In this document: piece by piece, positions 1 to 13,200 of the stretch
How positions within the stretch are numbered: position 1 is the stretch's first letter
How the letters are laid out: every line of letters starts with the position of its first letter
Notes under the pieces: model-generated
The model's input: the letters and a program-made list of their open reading frames with translations, nothing else
What the model was told of the DNA's origin: nothing
Database searches by the model: none
From: Casuarina equisetifolia
Lineage: Eukaryota; Streptophyta; Magnoliopsida; Fagales; Casuarinaceae
Direction: 5' to 3'
Length of the DNA: 64,000 bases
Assembly: GCA_028551475.1 (NCBI GenBank)
Contig: CM052355.1
Span: forward strand, 4,650,001-4,714,000
Program-made: the position numbers and the translations under genes

Positions 1-772
1 GACTACCACTGTGTCTCCACAACGATGATAGAGGAAACTGTGAAACCAGGGACTCCATGACTCTTGCGGAAACTGTTTTCTTAGTTGCGACTGTATCCCT
101 TGCACCCGCTTGAGAATCAAAATCCCGCCAGAACTTGATGACATGGAGAGACTCTTCTTCTGTTGATCTCTGGACAACAATTCTAGCAGCATATCCCTTC
201 TCTCTCATTTTAAGGCATATTTCTGAGGGATTATTAGCTACAAGCGTGACCATGTACAACCACCCCTTGTCTGACAGTAGATTGTCAGCAATTGGCAATA
301 TCTTGTCTATAACACACCGGCCATTTTCCCCTCCTGCCCAAGCAGAAGCAATTCCTTCGCAGCCTACTTCATCCTCTGGGGTTGGTACATATGGTGGGTT
401 TACAACAATTACATCAACTGATCCTGCCAGACGCTTCTCTAGCCCTGAAGCAATATCAGTCTTAATCAACTCTGCATGGACACCATGTGCTTCTAAGGTC
501 TCGCTGGTTACCTTCAGTGCGTGAGGGTTGATATCCGTAGCAATATAGTAGACCCCAGGAGCGTCCTGTCTCAACATAAGAGCTAAGGAAGTGATAACAT
601 AACCACTCCCACAACCCACTTCTATACACAATGATGGTTTATGTTGTAAGAGGTTGTTTCTATCGGCTAGAAGTGCATCAACCAGCGCAAATGAATCATC
701 ACAAGGTTCATAGACCTCAGGATGTGAACTTACAAGGCGGATTTGGGCAATCTCAACATTCCTGAAGGACAT
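1..772 (-). CDS. N6AMT1: HEMK2/N6AMT1-type class I methyltransferase, 3' end off window
   Basis: The minus-strand frame is open from an ATG at 772 to the window edge, giving 257 codons with no stop, so the C-terminus is missing. The protein shows a class I SAM-binding fold: a VGCGSGY motif (about residues 52-58), an acidic strand end (ATDINP, about 78-83), and the NPPY motif (125-128) typical of enzymes that methylate amide or amino nitrogens. Family knowledge: HEMK2/N6AMT1 (yeast Mtq2), with a TRM112-type partner, methylates the glutamine of the GGQ loop of translation termination factor eRF1 in the cytosol. Known homologues are about 220-280 residues, so little should be missing. The ATG is chosen because the preceding leader is entered by a strong splice acceptor (see 773-827). 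It could instead be another HemK-like enzyme, but the short N-terminus without a targeting peptide favours the cytosolic eRF1 type. Confidence 0.88.
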   Translation of the reverse strand, partial: MSFRNVEIAQIRLVSSHPEVYEPCDDSFALVDALLADRNNLLQHKPSLCIEVGCGSGYVITSLALMLRQDAPGVYYIATDINPHALKVTSETLEAHGVHAELIKTDIASGLEKRLAGSVDVIVVNPPYVPTPEDEVGCEGIASAWAGGENGRCVIDKILPIADNLLSDKGWLYMVTLVANNPSEICLKMREKGYAARIVVQRSTEEESLHVIKFWRDFDSQAGARDTVATKKTVSARVMESLVSQFPLSSLWRHSGS

Positions 773-827
773 CTTGTAGAGGACCTCACACAATGGAATA
801 GTTTCCAAGATCAACAGACAATTTCAG
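773..827 (-). other. 5' leader exon piece and leader-intron acceptor of the methyltransferase gene
   Basis: On the minus strand a long pyrimidine tract (about 830-858) ends in CAG at 830-828, immediately before 55 bases of leader and the ATG. This is a very good 3' splice site, so the gene probably has a leader intron. A possible upstream leader exon ends at 3041, where the minus strand reads AAAGAG followed by GTATCT. If that pairing is right the intron is about 2.2 kb and contains the solo LTR at 1352-1707. The acceptor is seen; the donor pairing is inference. Confidence 0.45.
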
Positions 828-1351
828 CTGGAAAAAAGAGAGAGAAAAAAAAAAAAACAATTGCATATGAGAAAAGGTAAATTAAATATTAGATTTAGCC
901 TAAGCCAGAAGCTAGAAATTAAAAAATAAAAAACAAGTTGTACCATGCAACAGTCTGGGCACCCTACACGATGAGGGGAAAATGGCACAAAAGTCAGATT
1001 GGGGTTTAGTTTTCAACAATTGATTTCCCATCTTATACTGATTCCGGAAACTTCTTACAAGATTAAGACCTAAAATGTAGAGGTTGAAGTCGCTTCTGAA
1101 TATGGTCCAACCCAAGCAAAAGAACCTAGGGATACATAGGTAGAATGCCAAAACTGCAAATGTAATATTCAAATTAAAAAGGAAAAGAAAAGAAAAAACA
1201 ACCATCTCCCTGCTCCCCTCTCTTCCCTCTCCCTACTTTCCCCCATAACTCAACACACCTCCTTCCACCTCCTGAAAAACTGACCTCTCCACAGATCTCT
1301 CTTCTTCTCAAAACTCTACAATAGTGCCAATGTTACAGCCTCCTCGCCTTG

Positions 1352-1707
1352 TGTTAGGACCTGAGATCGCAAGCAAGCAGAATACACAGAATCTTGGGAA
1401 AATTTGGGCAGAACATCCCCTATATTTTCATCAAACTCCCTGCTACAATCCAGAATAGTTCCACTACAAAATTACACAATCAACAGCAGCTATGGAAACA
1501 ATAACGGACTACAACAGCAATGGAAAGGATAGCTAAGCTAGCTGGAATAGAAGAAAAAGGTTCAGTTCATCGATGCTCCAAACCCTTGGTTTGTCCTCCC
1601 TTTTCTTCCCCACTTCCGTGAGTTACTTTTCCCAGAATACCCTCGGTCAAATCCTGGTCTTGCCCTCATGAAGCCACGTGTCTAAGGTCTAAGGTGAGAT
1701 CCTAACA
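1352..1707. mobile_element. Solo LTR of an LTR retrotransposon (356 bp)
   Basis: The element begins TGTTAGGA and ends TCCTAACA, a perfect 8-bp inverted terminal pair with the TG..CA ends expected of an LTR. It is flanked by an identical 5-bp direct repeat CCTTG (1347-1351 and 1708-1712), the target-site duplication size of Ty1/copia and Ty3/gypsy insertions. No gag-pol or second LTR lies next to it, so it is a solo LTR, the usual product of LTR-LTR recombination. Perfect ends and perfect duplication suggest a fairly recent event. The superfamily cannot be told from the LTR alone. Confidence 0.85.
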
Positions 1708-3960
1708 CCTTGTTTCACTTCCTCTCACTAAAATATCCTTCTCTCTTACACACACTTGTACCCTCAGCTCTCTTATTAGCCCAATTCCTCTTTGCTAAAA
1801 AAGATTAACAACAAAGAAACAAAAATCCAATTTCACACTGTCACCTTAAAGTCTAAACACGATTAATTGTGGCAAGCATCCACCACCTCTCAGCTAGTTA
1901 ATTCCCATATTTAACGCTTTCCAAAAGGAGTATTCAAGGTAACTCTCATAACCAATTTCCTGATTCTTGCACTCTTCTAGCTTTTGAGAATCTAATTGTT
2001 ATGAGTTTTCAGTGGACTTTAGCATTAAAATTAGGGGATGGATATAATCAGATAGGTGTGATAGGAAGAGAGGGTAAATATGCCTTCAGTCCGCTGTTAT
2101 TTCTAATCAATTTATTGGTTGCTACCTTTTATGTTTCACAAAGAAGAAGAAATGAACCCCTTGAAGTGAGTGAACAACATCTAACTATAAGGATTGGCCA
2201 TGGAAGAGAACTTGGTTACCATGGTTTATGCTTCAGGAAGAAGGTGCCGAGTGGTTCAATTACATACAGGACCAGACATCGTGAGGAATCAAATCCAGTT
2301 GAGGCTGGAACCCCTTTGGTTTCTAGTGGATGATTATATTAAAAAAAAAAAGAACAGGAATTTGTGGCAATTAATTTGGATTGATACCGGCTCTTGAGAG
2401 TCTTGATTAGTTGTTAATATTGCTTTTGGTGAGACTCTAGTCGAGTTTACAGAGATTCTTAAGAAATATTCTAGTTTATGAGTAAGAGTGAATGGACTTC
2501 AAACAAACAGAGATAATTATCATAATCATTGATTTTGAGCCTTCTTTTACAATTTAATCAATCTTCTCACATGGTTATATGTGGAGAAAATAAAAGACAC
2601 GGGAACATAGGAAGGAAAGTTTTATTATTGCCTTTGGGAGACATATGAGATGAAAAAATTAACATAATGATTATTCGTAATTAGCCAAAAGATGACCTGA
2701 GTTTGGTGAAGTATTAAATAAATAATGTATATTACCTCAACTGTGGAAAATTTTAGTATTGAAGGTAATTTATTCATTGATGAAACAAGAGTGAGAAAAT
2801 TTTCAAACAGGTTTAATGTAGGTATTTTAGCATGCATCGCGTGTGTGACAAAAAGCTGTCAAGACTAACCAATGGAGCAGTAAATAGAAAAGAACAAAGA
2901 AACTCCAAACTTCAACTAAGCTGAGTATGCAATCAACGGGATTCATGGAGACAATGGCAAAATCCCAAAACCAAGGAGTGAGCTTCAAGATGAATGCATT
3001 ACTCGGGACCCGAAGAATAAAAGTACAAATAAATAGATACCTCTTTCCCCTCCTATTGTAGCTTCGCAAATAAACCTAGACAGTTCTTCCGTTATCTTGA
3101 AAGATTGAAGCTCATCTGGGTTTGATTACGACTCGACCGTCCCGTTCCAGCCAAATCGTCGTCTTCCTAATCTCTCTGTCTGCCGAGTGGAACCTGCCTA
3201 CTACATATCACGACGGAGCTGTCGTCGTTTTGCCTTGTGAAATTCCATGGAGACAGCCGCAAATTGCTAGAATGCTAATACATCAAGGGCTTTTACAATC
3301 GGAGTCGTCGTTTGCGTTGTACTAATGTTGAGCCCCAGAACCCAATTGCTAGTTACCTTCAGAAGGCTGTATTTTTTATTCAGCTTTTTAAAAGCGTTTT
3401 TCTTCACCAAATACTGAGCCTTTCCAGTTAAGAAATATTTCAACAGAACTTTTCTTATTCAAGCATGCTAGTTGATAAACATATATGCGGGTTTCAAAAA
3501 GATTGTTTTAACAAAATCAGTTCCATCCATTTTATCGAGAATTGTGCCAAAAAGATGAAAGGTATTAGCTTATTTTTCTTTTTCAAGATCTCAAGTTGCT
3601 TGAGAAATAAAATCAACACATTTGAAGATGGGAAAAACCCATACGCGTATTTCTGCATATACTGTACACATGACCTAAAGCCATGGAAATATGAATTTCA
3701 ATACATATAGTTGGTATTTTTTCAAGAGAATTTGAAGTGTTCATGCTGGCAATTTCATTGCTTTGACAAACAACTCCTCAAGTAATGCTCGAGTCCAAAG
3801 CTGATCCGACACTTGCAACAAGTATCTCTAATCACCATCATAAGAACTCAGCGGAGTGATGATAATGCCAACCAGTTAGGGGCCAGGGATCCATCAATCA
3901 ATATGGTTCTACTCAAGGAGCTGTCTGCATAAAGGGGTTGGACAGAATAGAAGATGCAGG
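1708..3960. other. Gene-poor stretch between the methyltransferase and GCP1 genes
   Basis: Apart from the solo LTR just before it, I see no convincing gene here. Open frames at 2001-2333, 2827-3069 and 3122-3325 match nothing I recognise and are AT-biased. The part at about 3041-3330 is richer in GC and may hold the leader exon and promoter of the minus-strand methyltransferase gene. The part below 3961 is expected to hold the 3' UTR of the GCP1-like gene. Confidence 0.4.
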
Positions 3961-6900
3961 CTAACGTTGCTGCTGCAGTGAAGCTTGAATGATGGACGTA
4001 AGAGATGGATGAATCCTGGCCGTTCTCAAGGAGCGAGCTTCACTTCTTCCTTCCGCATATTCTTCACCCAAAGGCCATCTTGGCCGCAAATCATACTGAT
4101 CAATATGACAAATAGATACTGTTAACTCTTCCGAAAAATATACTATTAGTATATTGTATCATCTGTCAAGTTGAGAGAGAAAAGCGTCTGCATTTAATTT
4201 ACAAGCATCCCAAAGCTAGTTTACTCTCAATCGTATGGTTTATTCAGAAGTCATTTGGATGTAAACAATCGGTGCAAAACTCCACTTGCCTTAACCCTGA
4301 CTGGCAATGAGCACAAATCATTTTGTTTTGCAAATAGAGAATTCCACAAATTTTCAGGGGTTCTTACGTCCTACTGCAATATTCTTCAGGAGATTTGAGG
4401 TCGTAAGGAGGGATATCTGTGCAGTGGGTGGAGGGGTAAAGTCCACTATTTATTGAATCATGATTATAAGGATAACTTTTTTCATATCCGAAAAACAGAT
4501 ACTGCATACCAACACAACATTTTCTCCTTCTATCCAAGACACAGATCCTACTACGCCAGATAATTCTAGTATGCAAAATTAGAAGATCCAATAGACCAAA
4601 GAAAACCACAATGAGACAGCGGAGGGAAAGGGAGAGGAGGGAGGCTGGGGAAAGAAGTTGTGAATGCGTGTAGTTAGAAGTACGATACAAACCACAAAAT
4701 CTTCAGGTTCATTCGCAGGAGGTGGAGGATCAAATCTGCCCATGCAGAAGTGCTCAATGCCGGTCCAAGCTACCATCACACCTAGTCACACAAAGTCACA
4801 AAGGCATTAATCTTGACAACGGCTATTCCAGATTCTTTGACAAGAAATATAGCTTGTAACTTCTATACATTTATGAAACTCCCCCCCACTGATAATGTCT
4901 AAAACCTGTTTAAGTAACATGGGGTTACGCTCAAACTAGCTTTACTAATATCTGGGTTAGGAATGCAAGCGAACATAATAAATATGAGAGGCATGATTTT
5001 GGATTGCAGCAATTGCTTATCAATAGACCAAGATTTTGTGCTTCCACACATGTAAAAAAAGAAAACAGGCCACCCATTGGTGTTGTCCGCTAAAGCTACT
5101 TTTGATCTTCAACATTACATTCCTGTCAGCCTCCAGTTTAAAATTCTAAGGTCCCTGTCTGATTGTAGGTGGTATAACCCAATCCAGGAGTCAAGCAAAC
5201 CTACAAAAACGAGACTTACCATTGTCAGTACAAAGACTGGGAGGAGGGCATACAAGCTGCAAGCTTTTTCTCTTAACAACCTGATCAAGTCGAGCCCTAA
5301 CATACTGGTTTGATGCAACACCTCCAGACACTACCTGCAGGAGGCAGATTAATTGATGAATGTTGTGCTCCACCACTTGTATCGAGATAAACAGAAAGAG
5401 GAAGCATTCATTTCAAAAACGCAGTTCAGTTCACCAAATGTTTTATAGAAGGCTCAATATTTAGAGCCCATTCAATTGCTCGTTCACATCTTTCCTCTAG
5501 ATGTAATACAGCAACTCGCTGCACAAAGAGTGGGAACAGAAAATTCAATAAGCACAAGGGAAATATGAAAGAACTTATGAATAACTACTCACCAAAAATG
5601 AGATAATACAACATATTTACCTGAAAAGAGGCAGCAATGTCAGCTCGAGAACTTCTATCTTGGTCACTTGCTTGAGAAATGGGAATTTCAGCATTGCTGC
5701 ACATAGCCCATAAAATCAAAGAGTGGAGAAGTGATTCAAAAACAAAGAATATTAGATTCAAATTTCTTGCTATGTGCATGGTTCACTACTTCATGGCACC
5801 CATAATTGTTGTGGGCAGTGACTTCAATTAACACAACAGCTTGGAATATCTATTAATTTGGCTTCTAAAAGTGATTATGACCAAAGTAGGAGAACACTGA
5901 ACAGAATGTGAAAATAGGCCACTCCTTTGTGGCGTAAGACTCCTATATCAGATTATTTCAGTAATAAATTAAGTTTGCTTGCAAACAAATAATTCAAAAC
6001 TCATTGGCTTTAAACAAAATTCGTTTTTATTCATCTTACACATAAATCACGCAATGAAAATTATCAATCCAATATCTAAAACAATCAACTGTGTATTTAA
6101 TGTAATAAAGATGTAACAATTGCTGTTTGACATTCATGTTCTTAAAGATTTTGATTGGGGAGGCTGGAAAGCAGATACGAAGTCTGAATGCGGCACATAA
6201 CTCACCATCAGCAGCAGGCAACTATCATTATTTTCATGCTTTCATCTTAACCTACCAACTTTGTTTCCTATCCTAAATATGACAATCTGTATATAGCTCC
6301 TACTTTCTAACTATAATACTCTTTACAAGAATTCACCAGGCACAAATGACAGAGAAAAAAAATAACAAATAACAAAAAGAGGACTGCATTCTAATATGAT
6401 TTCTGCATCTTCTGAAATACTATACGTACATATTCCTGGATTCAATTGCCAGTCTCACTTGAGTCTTCAGACCAGCATATGAGAAGTTGCAATCTTTATG
6501 TTGTCTCATTGGAATCTGAAGAAACAACCATGTAAACTCAGGAAACCATTTTACTAGAATCAGAGAAAAACATTGTCCTAGAGAAAAGACTTACAGAGAA
6601 TGTGATTGATTCTGCATCACCATCTCGAGCTAGCTGCTCTATAGCTGGTCCACCGCTCCTCCTCATATCAAGACCAAGCCATTTTGCTGTCTTGTCATAT
6701 GCCTCACCAATTGCATCGTCTATTGTTGTCCCAAGTTGTATGTACTGGCCAAGCTCTTGGGCAAGAATAAGTAGGTTGTGTCCTCCTAAAAAACAGAGAA
6801 AATGCATAGAACAGTCATCAAATTGCTCAAGACTACCATGGACAAGTGAGATGGAAACAACAAAGTAGTCCATGGTATTGGGGGAGTCTAGGAAGATCCA

Positions 6901-9900
6901 AGTGTTTGTCTCTGGCCATAGCAGCACCCAAACATTTGAACAATAATCTACAAAGTCTACAAATTTGAAACAGCAGTAAACGGCAAAACTTATTTCTCAA
7001 CTCTGATGAAAAATGACTGACTAATTCAATCTCGTAAACAAGTGAATGCCTTAAAACCTTGATTTTACACACCAGGCACAGTGGAGGCCAAGAAGGCCAA
7101 CAAAGACAAAACCAAGTCAACACTTGAAAAAAAACAAAGGTTCGTCATTCCACCCTTTGATTTTTATTTTTTATGTACTTAACATTTTATGAATGTTCTT
7201 TCTTTTAGAAATTGAGGCAGCTAGAATGACAAGTTTTCCGGTCCTTCCAACACTTCTAGGAAATTGTCCCTTTCCCAGGCTGGATTAGTGATCTGAAAGA
7301 CATAGGCCTTACGTATGATGTAATGCATGGTCACACAGCCAAGTGTGTCAAAATATAATATTTCATACTGCATGACCTTAGGCCAATTAGTTATGAAGCA
7401 GATTAAGCAGTCAAACTATACCAAATGTGATTCAAACAATATTAATAGAAACCTTAAATACTAAAGGAGTAAGAATTCTAACCTGAAATCAGCAGGGCCA
7501 TGAAAGGAAATTGCAGCTTCCTTTCAATTAACCTAAAGAGGTAAACACATATTTAGTCATAGAAAACTACCTTACCTTCCAAAATTTTTGTTGCATATAA
7601 ATGCACATCCCCCTCAGATTTTTCTTTAATTTTTCAGAGTATCATTCATAGCACTTTATTTGTGTTTTACCATGTTAATCTACATGTTTTTTTATTGAAG
7701 TGCAATATCGTCTGCATTGTCTAGAAGTTACTCTCATACCTTGCCACTAGAGCATGAGCCTCCATGTGATGCACACCAACCATTGGCAGATTAAAGCTAC
7801 CAGCAATTTTTCGAGCTTTTTGCACACCAACTGCAAGTGCATGAAAAAAAGAAATTCTAAGCAGAAAAAATAAACTACATCCAAGGGATGGTAAGGCGCT
7901 AATGCAACTTGTTTCATTGACAGAGATTTACAACTCCACCGTACGTTCTAAATTTCCATAATATCCTATTCAACCCACAGTTATACTATAAACATGGACC
8001 TACTAAACCTACAAAGATTATTTAGTAGTAGTTTCTTTAATCATTACAAGTTTCCACTTATTTACAATTTCATCATTGAGCACTGCATTTAGCACAGTAA
8101 CCGGACAGATCATCAGAGAAGAAAAACTAGACAAAAAAACCTTTTAGATTAGTCTGATAAGGTAGGTATGAAAGTTTCTAGCTGAAGCCCCATATGTTGA
8201 GGAGGACTGAACAGAGTCCAAAAAGAATGTCTACCACAAATTTGTCAACTCGAATTCATGTCCATAATGCTATAAACAATCATTACAGTTTTCATCACAA
8301 AAACATTGCCCATTTCAGAATCACCAACTATTTGCCGTCAAAAGCAAGAGACAGTTTTGGGAGAGCTGACGCACAAAGAGAGGTATCACTCAAATTACCA
8401 CGAAGACAAAGGCTTAAACCGGGACCAATGGTAACAGCAACTGCTGATAGATCCACCCCAGTTACATTAGCTTTATCAAGTGCTTCTTGCACAACCTGCA
8501 ATAAATAAGCTGAAATTCAGGTCTATGTCAGCATTGAAACATTATAGAGCTAACACTGTATTGACATATCAGAAAAAGGCTCCAAAATTTAGTGATTTTT
8601 ACATCAATACTGAGTATGAACAACAATAACAAGATTAAACTATTTGACAGCAAATCCAGTGTCTGACACACTGAACTTGAAAAATAGATGTCTGTGTGAC
8701 ACAGAAAAAAGTATAGGCAACTGGTATGTAGAAAGGTGCGTCTAAGCCACCTGATCAATCACTTGAGAGTGTGCTTCTTCTGCCATTTTAGGAGCTACAC
8801 CTCCATATCGCACAAGCAAATCTGCCTTGATGCAATGAATACTTAAAATTAGTTAATGTCACAAAATCTAAACAAAACATCAATTTACGTCATGTATGCT
8901 GCCCAATAAACATAACACAGGCCATAATGGTAAGGGAGCCAATCACTTTCACAGTAAACTTTGTTTCCTCTGAATAGCTGATGCAGAAAGATCCTAAAGA
9001 ATTTTTCTACTTCAAAACCATTTTTTCATTTTAGGCCCTTTTAGCTACATAGAGGATACAAAGTGGTGTCTAGACTTCATGAAAAGGATATTTTCATATT
9101 TTGCTTTACCATATAATTTAGACAGAGATCACAATGCCAAATTACCACGGTTGCCTTTCTCAGCATTTGAAATACAAAACTTGGGTCCATCGTTTTCCCA
9201 ATATCAAAACCCTTATTTGAGGAATAAGGCTGATAACATCTTCAAGTAAGCAATTTAACATGCACTATCGATCCACTCACCTCAAGATGTTTTAGGCCAA
9301 TTTAAATTAATATTTTACAAATTCCTCATAAGCCATACACCCACTTAATCTGCAGAGCATTGTGTTGACAGCCTTAACCTATGAATTACCAAGCTTTCTT
9401 AGGTTCCTTAGCACAATTCACAACCTAACTTACAGGATAGCCTACTAGAACTTCATCATTTAGAATGCACCAGAAGAACACTTGTAGCTTGGTCATCATA
9501 ACAAACCGCATTGGGGCCATAATTTGGATATTTCCAAGCAGGAAAAGGAAAAAGAACTAAAGGACAAGGTTGAGAATAATTAAATATAACATGCTTCTCC
9601 TAGGGATGGAATGGGTTATTCTAAGAATTAACGAAAGAGAAACAAAAAAATAAAAAATCAAAGAATCAAACATGCTGCTAACATGGTGTTGATTCTGACA
9701 AAAAAAGAAAAGGAAAAGAAAACTCGCTTCTCTAAGACGAACGAAAACAACTAAAACTAATCGGATAAGCATAAATATTATACCTGAGAAGACACAACTT
9801 GGCTGAGAATCTCACCGCTGCTCCTCACCTAAAACCCCACGAGAAACACAAAGCCCGAAGACCAGTTAAAACTTATAAAAAAATCACAGAATCACAAACG

Positions 9901-10208
9901 ACTGACTATTCCTTGCAGAGCCACAGTGAAAGGATTTGAATTCCGCGGCTACTTACAACGGCGGCAGCGGTATCGTCGCAGCTGGTTTCAATGCCGAGAA
10001 CAATCAAGTCGCCGTCCGCTGCCCCAGGAATCTCGGAGTTGAGTTTCGGGGAGCTTCTGGAAATGGAAAAATAGGTTGAGGAGTTAGAAGGGGAAACAAG
10101 AGGAGTCCACACGGGCCGGAGTTTTCGAGCTCCGAGCGTGGATAGTGCGTAGGGAAGAGAAGGTCTGGGGAGTAGGTTTAGGCGGGAAAGCGTTGAAGAA
10201 AGTGCCAT
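3961..10208 (-). CDS. GCP1: Organellar tRNA N6-adenosine threonylcarbamoyltransferase (Qri7/OSGEPL1/GCP1 type)
   Basis: Thirteen exons on the minus strand: 10208-9957, 9828-9784, 8825-8751, 8495-8399, 7830-7740, 7532-7483, 6785-6595, 6515-6430, 5696-5621, 5518-5435, 5334-5220, 4781-4693 and 4095-3961. They join to 1386 nt, 461 residues, with GT..AG borders and no frame break. The Kae1/TsaD/Qri7 family makes the t6A37 modification on ANN-decoding tRNAs by transferring threonylcarbamoyl from its AMP ester. Visible motifs are LGIETSCDD (71-79), the metal-binding HMEAH (178-182), SGGVASN in the ATPase core (352-358) and [11 protein letters not shown] near 388. About 65 residues precede the core and are rich in Ser, Leu and Arg with few acids, as in a mitochondrial or plastid targeting peptide, so this is the organellar form, not the cytosolic KEOPS Kae1. 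The exon 12 donor is ambiguous by one codon (after TTT or GTG, both in phase); GTG was chosen because relatives carry a valine there. Confidence 0.95.
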
Positions 10209-10244
10209 TTTCAGCAGGCGAGTGTGGAACTCGGTGGCACACAC

Positions 10245-13200
10245 GGGGTTAGAGTTCGCCGCCGACGAACGCTTTATGCTTCCAACGTTTCTGTCACTCT
10301 GGATTAAATTTAAAGACGTCTACATTTTAGTTACTAGGGACCTTTTCTTGACACTTACTATTCATTTTTACATTTTTACATTTTTATTTTTACTTTTATG
10401 GAGTCAGAAGTAATCAATCTTTAAATAAGTGATAAATAGCAGTCTCCCGCTTAAGATTATAAAAGATTTTTCTCTTGATCTCAAATTTTACATATCTTAT
10501 CAGAATTTTACCCTAAAAGACTTTTTGCCTAATAATCATAATTTTTTAGTTTAAGAGTATTATTTATATAGTTTTATTTTTTGTTTCGTGAAGAATGAGA
10601 AAGTAATTTCACTAATACTGAGTCATTAACAATTCTATCATATTTTCTTTACCTTGTTCTTACTAAATATCCACTTATTACATCTAATACCTTTATTCAA
10701 CTCAATATCTAACTTTTATTAATGTGTTGTCTCGTTTAAATGAATGCTGACAAATTAAAATATTATGTAGATGTTAACTTTGGCTTAATAACAACAAATA
10801 TGCTAATATTTAGATGTTAACTTTGATTCAAAAGATTTTAATAAAAGATATTAACTTTGTGTGTAAGATAAAAGTTTTCATATTGAGTATGGTATTCATT
10901 ATAATGAAGTTTAAAAAAAAAAAAAAAGAAATATTATTTCAACTCTAAAACTTATTTTTTAATTGAGAATTTAGATATGTTAGTATAATATTAGAGTTCA
11001 AATTAAATTTCTTTCATTCTATATGGCTTAGTATATGGGGGTGTGTGTGCAATGCAAAAATCTCATATGAAATGTATTATCTTTTATGGTAAAGTTTTAA
11101 TAAAAGAAATGTCCATCTAACTTTGAAATTAATTTTTTAATCGAATCTTTAAATCTTCTAACAAACTTGAAACAATTGTAAATGTATGAGTTTTACAACA
11201 TTTCTTTCTACATGATATAACATGAAAATAAAATAAAAAATTGGTATTTAGTTTTAAGGTTAAATTTATATTTTTGGATGTTATTTAGTTATGCTTATTT
11301 TGTTCATAATTCTCAAGTTTTGAGGACAAATCAAGTTAATTATTTTTCGTTTTTTTAAGACTTTTACTTTTTCAATTTGATTGATATCATCATTTCAACG
11401 GGTCTTGGTCTTGTGTAATTATAACACTACTTGAAAACAACTATATGATGATTCTTGGGCGAGGAGAGTTTAGTAATTCCGCTAAAGTCAAAACATTATT
11501 GCTATTTACTAAATTCCATCGGGAATTCCCACTTGCACTAAGCAAGTAGCATCTTTCAAAGCTAACCCAAGCCTTAGTATCATCCGAACCCGAAGCTTGG
11601 AAGTTTCTTTTTTTTGGTCATTTCATATGATCATACTACAGTCCTAGTTCTACTTTCAAGTTAGGACTACCATTCTTGATTCATGCAATTCTTTATCAAA
11701 CACTTAATCTAAGTTTAAGAAACGAAAGCACATCAAAACACAAGATGACAGATGAGAGACGGTGTTCTTATTCTCAGGCGACATGTTTCCCTATTTACGC
11801 AGCAAAATGGGGGGTGCAACAAGTAGATTAGACGTAAGGGTGGAAATCTGGTCCCTGTCCTCTACTGGTTTTCACTACCAACTCCTATGGTCCTACGCCC
11901 ACTCCAAGTTTGTGCACTGTCTACGCGACCATAGATTCATAGGCACTATCCACAAATGGAGATAATCATCGACTTTATCGAACAAGGAATCCTTCTTCCT
12001 CGACAGACGTTTGAAATGTTGATTTAATGGGAAAGCCTGTACCGCATTAGGGCCTGGGGGAGGAAAGAGGGTCTTGTTCATTGGATTTTCTTGCCCTTGA
12101 GATCTTAAACTAGGATGTTGTTTTTCGTAGGTAACATGGTGGAGCGTATCTGTGAATCTAGATTCTAACAAACAAGCCAGACAAAAACTGCATGGTAGTT
12201 TATGTTTGTTGTATTAAGTAAATGACGCATCTGTATTGCTACTGTCAAAGGAAGAAGATAAATTAAATTAATAGGTTTTGGCTCCTATCATCGTTGACAT
12301 CATAGCGGGTTGAAAAATAAGGATACTTCCCCATTTGGCTGTTTAGGTCCAAATTTGAGTTTCATCGAACAAACGCATGTCATTTGATCAGTATCCTTCG
12401 AGTTCACATGGCAAAAGAGTGTATAAAAAAGATGATTAATTAGAAGTGTCTACTCTGGTTACACTAGATGATGCATATGAGTATTAGTGCTCATGACACA
12501 TGTCAAGATCGACGCCAAGACAGTAGGAAATTTTCATCCAACAGGTCATAGAAGAACCATCTTTGCATGGGAACATGATGTCCTTGCCTATCCTAAATCC
12601 TCACCTATCTTGCATGAGTTTTCAAACCTCCATTATTTAAGTCCACATTCACCAGTCTTCTCTTCCATTCTCACATATCATCGGGACTATGGGAACAGCA
12701 CGAGAGTTCTGTGGATCTTCAGCTGTCGGTCATGACTTAAAGGTACCACTGAACATCAAGTCTGCTAAGATTACTCTTGATTTTTATAGAACTTCTCTGG
12801 TCCTTTTTTCCCCCCTGAAGTACAGTCTTTCGTGTCCTTCTTTCTGGGCTAGGATCTTTTCTGTATATGTATTGTTACACTTTTGTATAACACAAGCACC
12901 AACATGTAGCGGTCTATCAGTATTGGTGGACTATGAGCTGCGGAAGGAAATATTACTTCAGGATGAGATCACTGTTTAAAAGGGATGAGTTCATTCATTT
13001 CTACATTTTTGGATAAAGTATTCAGTTAGATCCATGTCCGAATCTGACACAGTGATCAAATGAATGAGAGTTAAGTTGGTGGGTCGTCATTTCTAGAAGT
13101 TTTAAAACTAGTTTTCTCCTTTACTTTGAAAGATTTAGAAGTTTCTTGTTCGCTCCCTCACAGTTCTTGGAAACCTAATGTTTGGCCTCTTGGAAAACCT

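Noticed and set aside
135..524. Plus-strand frame of 129 codons
   Set aside because: It is the antisense shadow of the methyltransferase exon, which has clear motifs on the other strand.
11893..12171. Minus-strand frame with a faint likeness to a Ty3/gypsy gag zinc knuckle (FKRLSRKKDS... DDYLHLW)
   Set aside because: The cysteines that define the knuckle are missing and there are no neighbouring pol motifs or LTRs; chance similarity is as likely.
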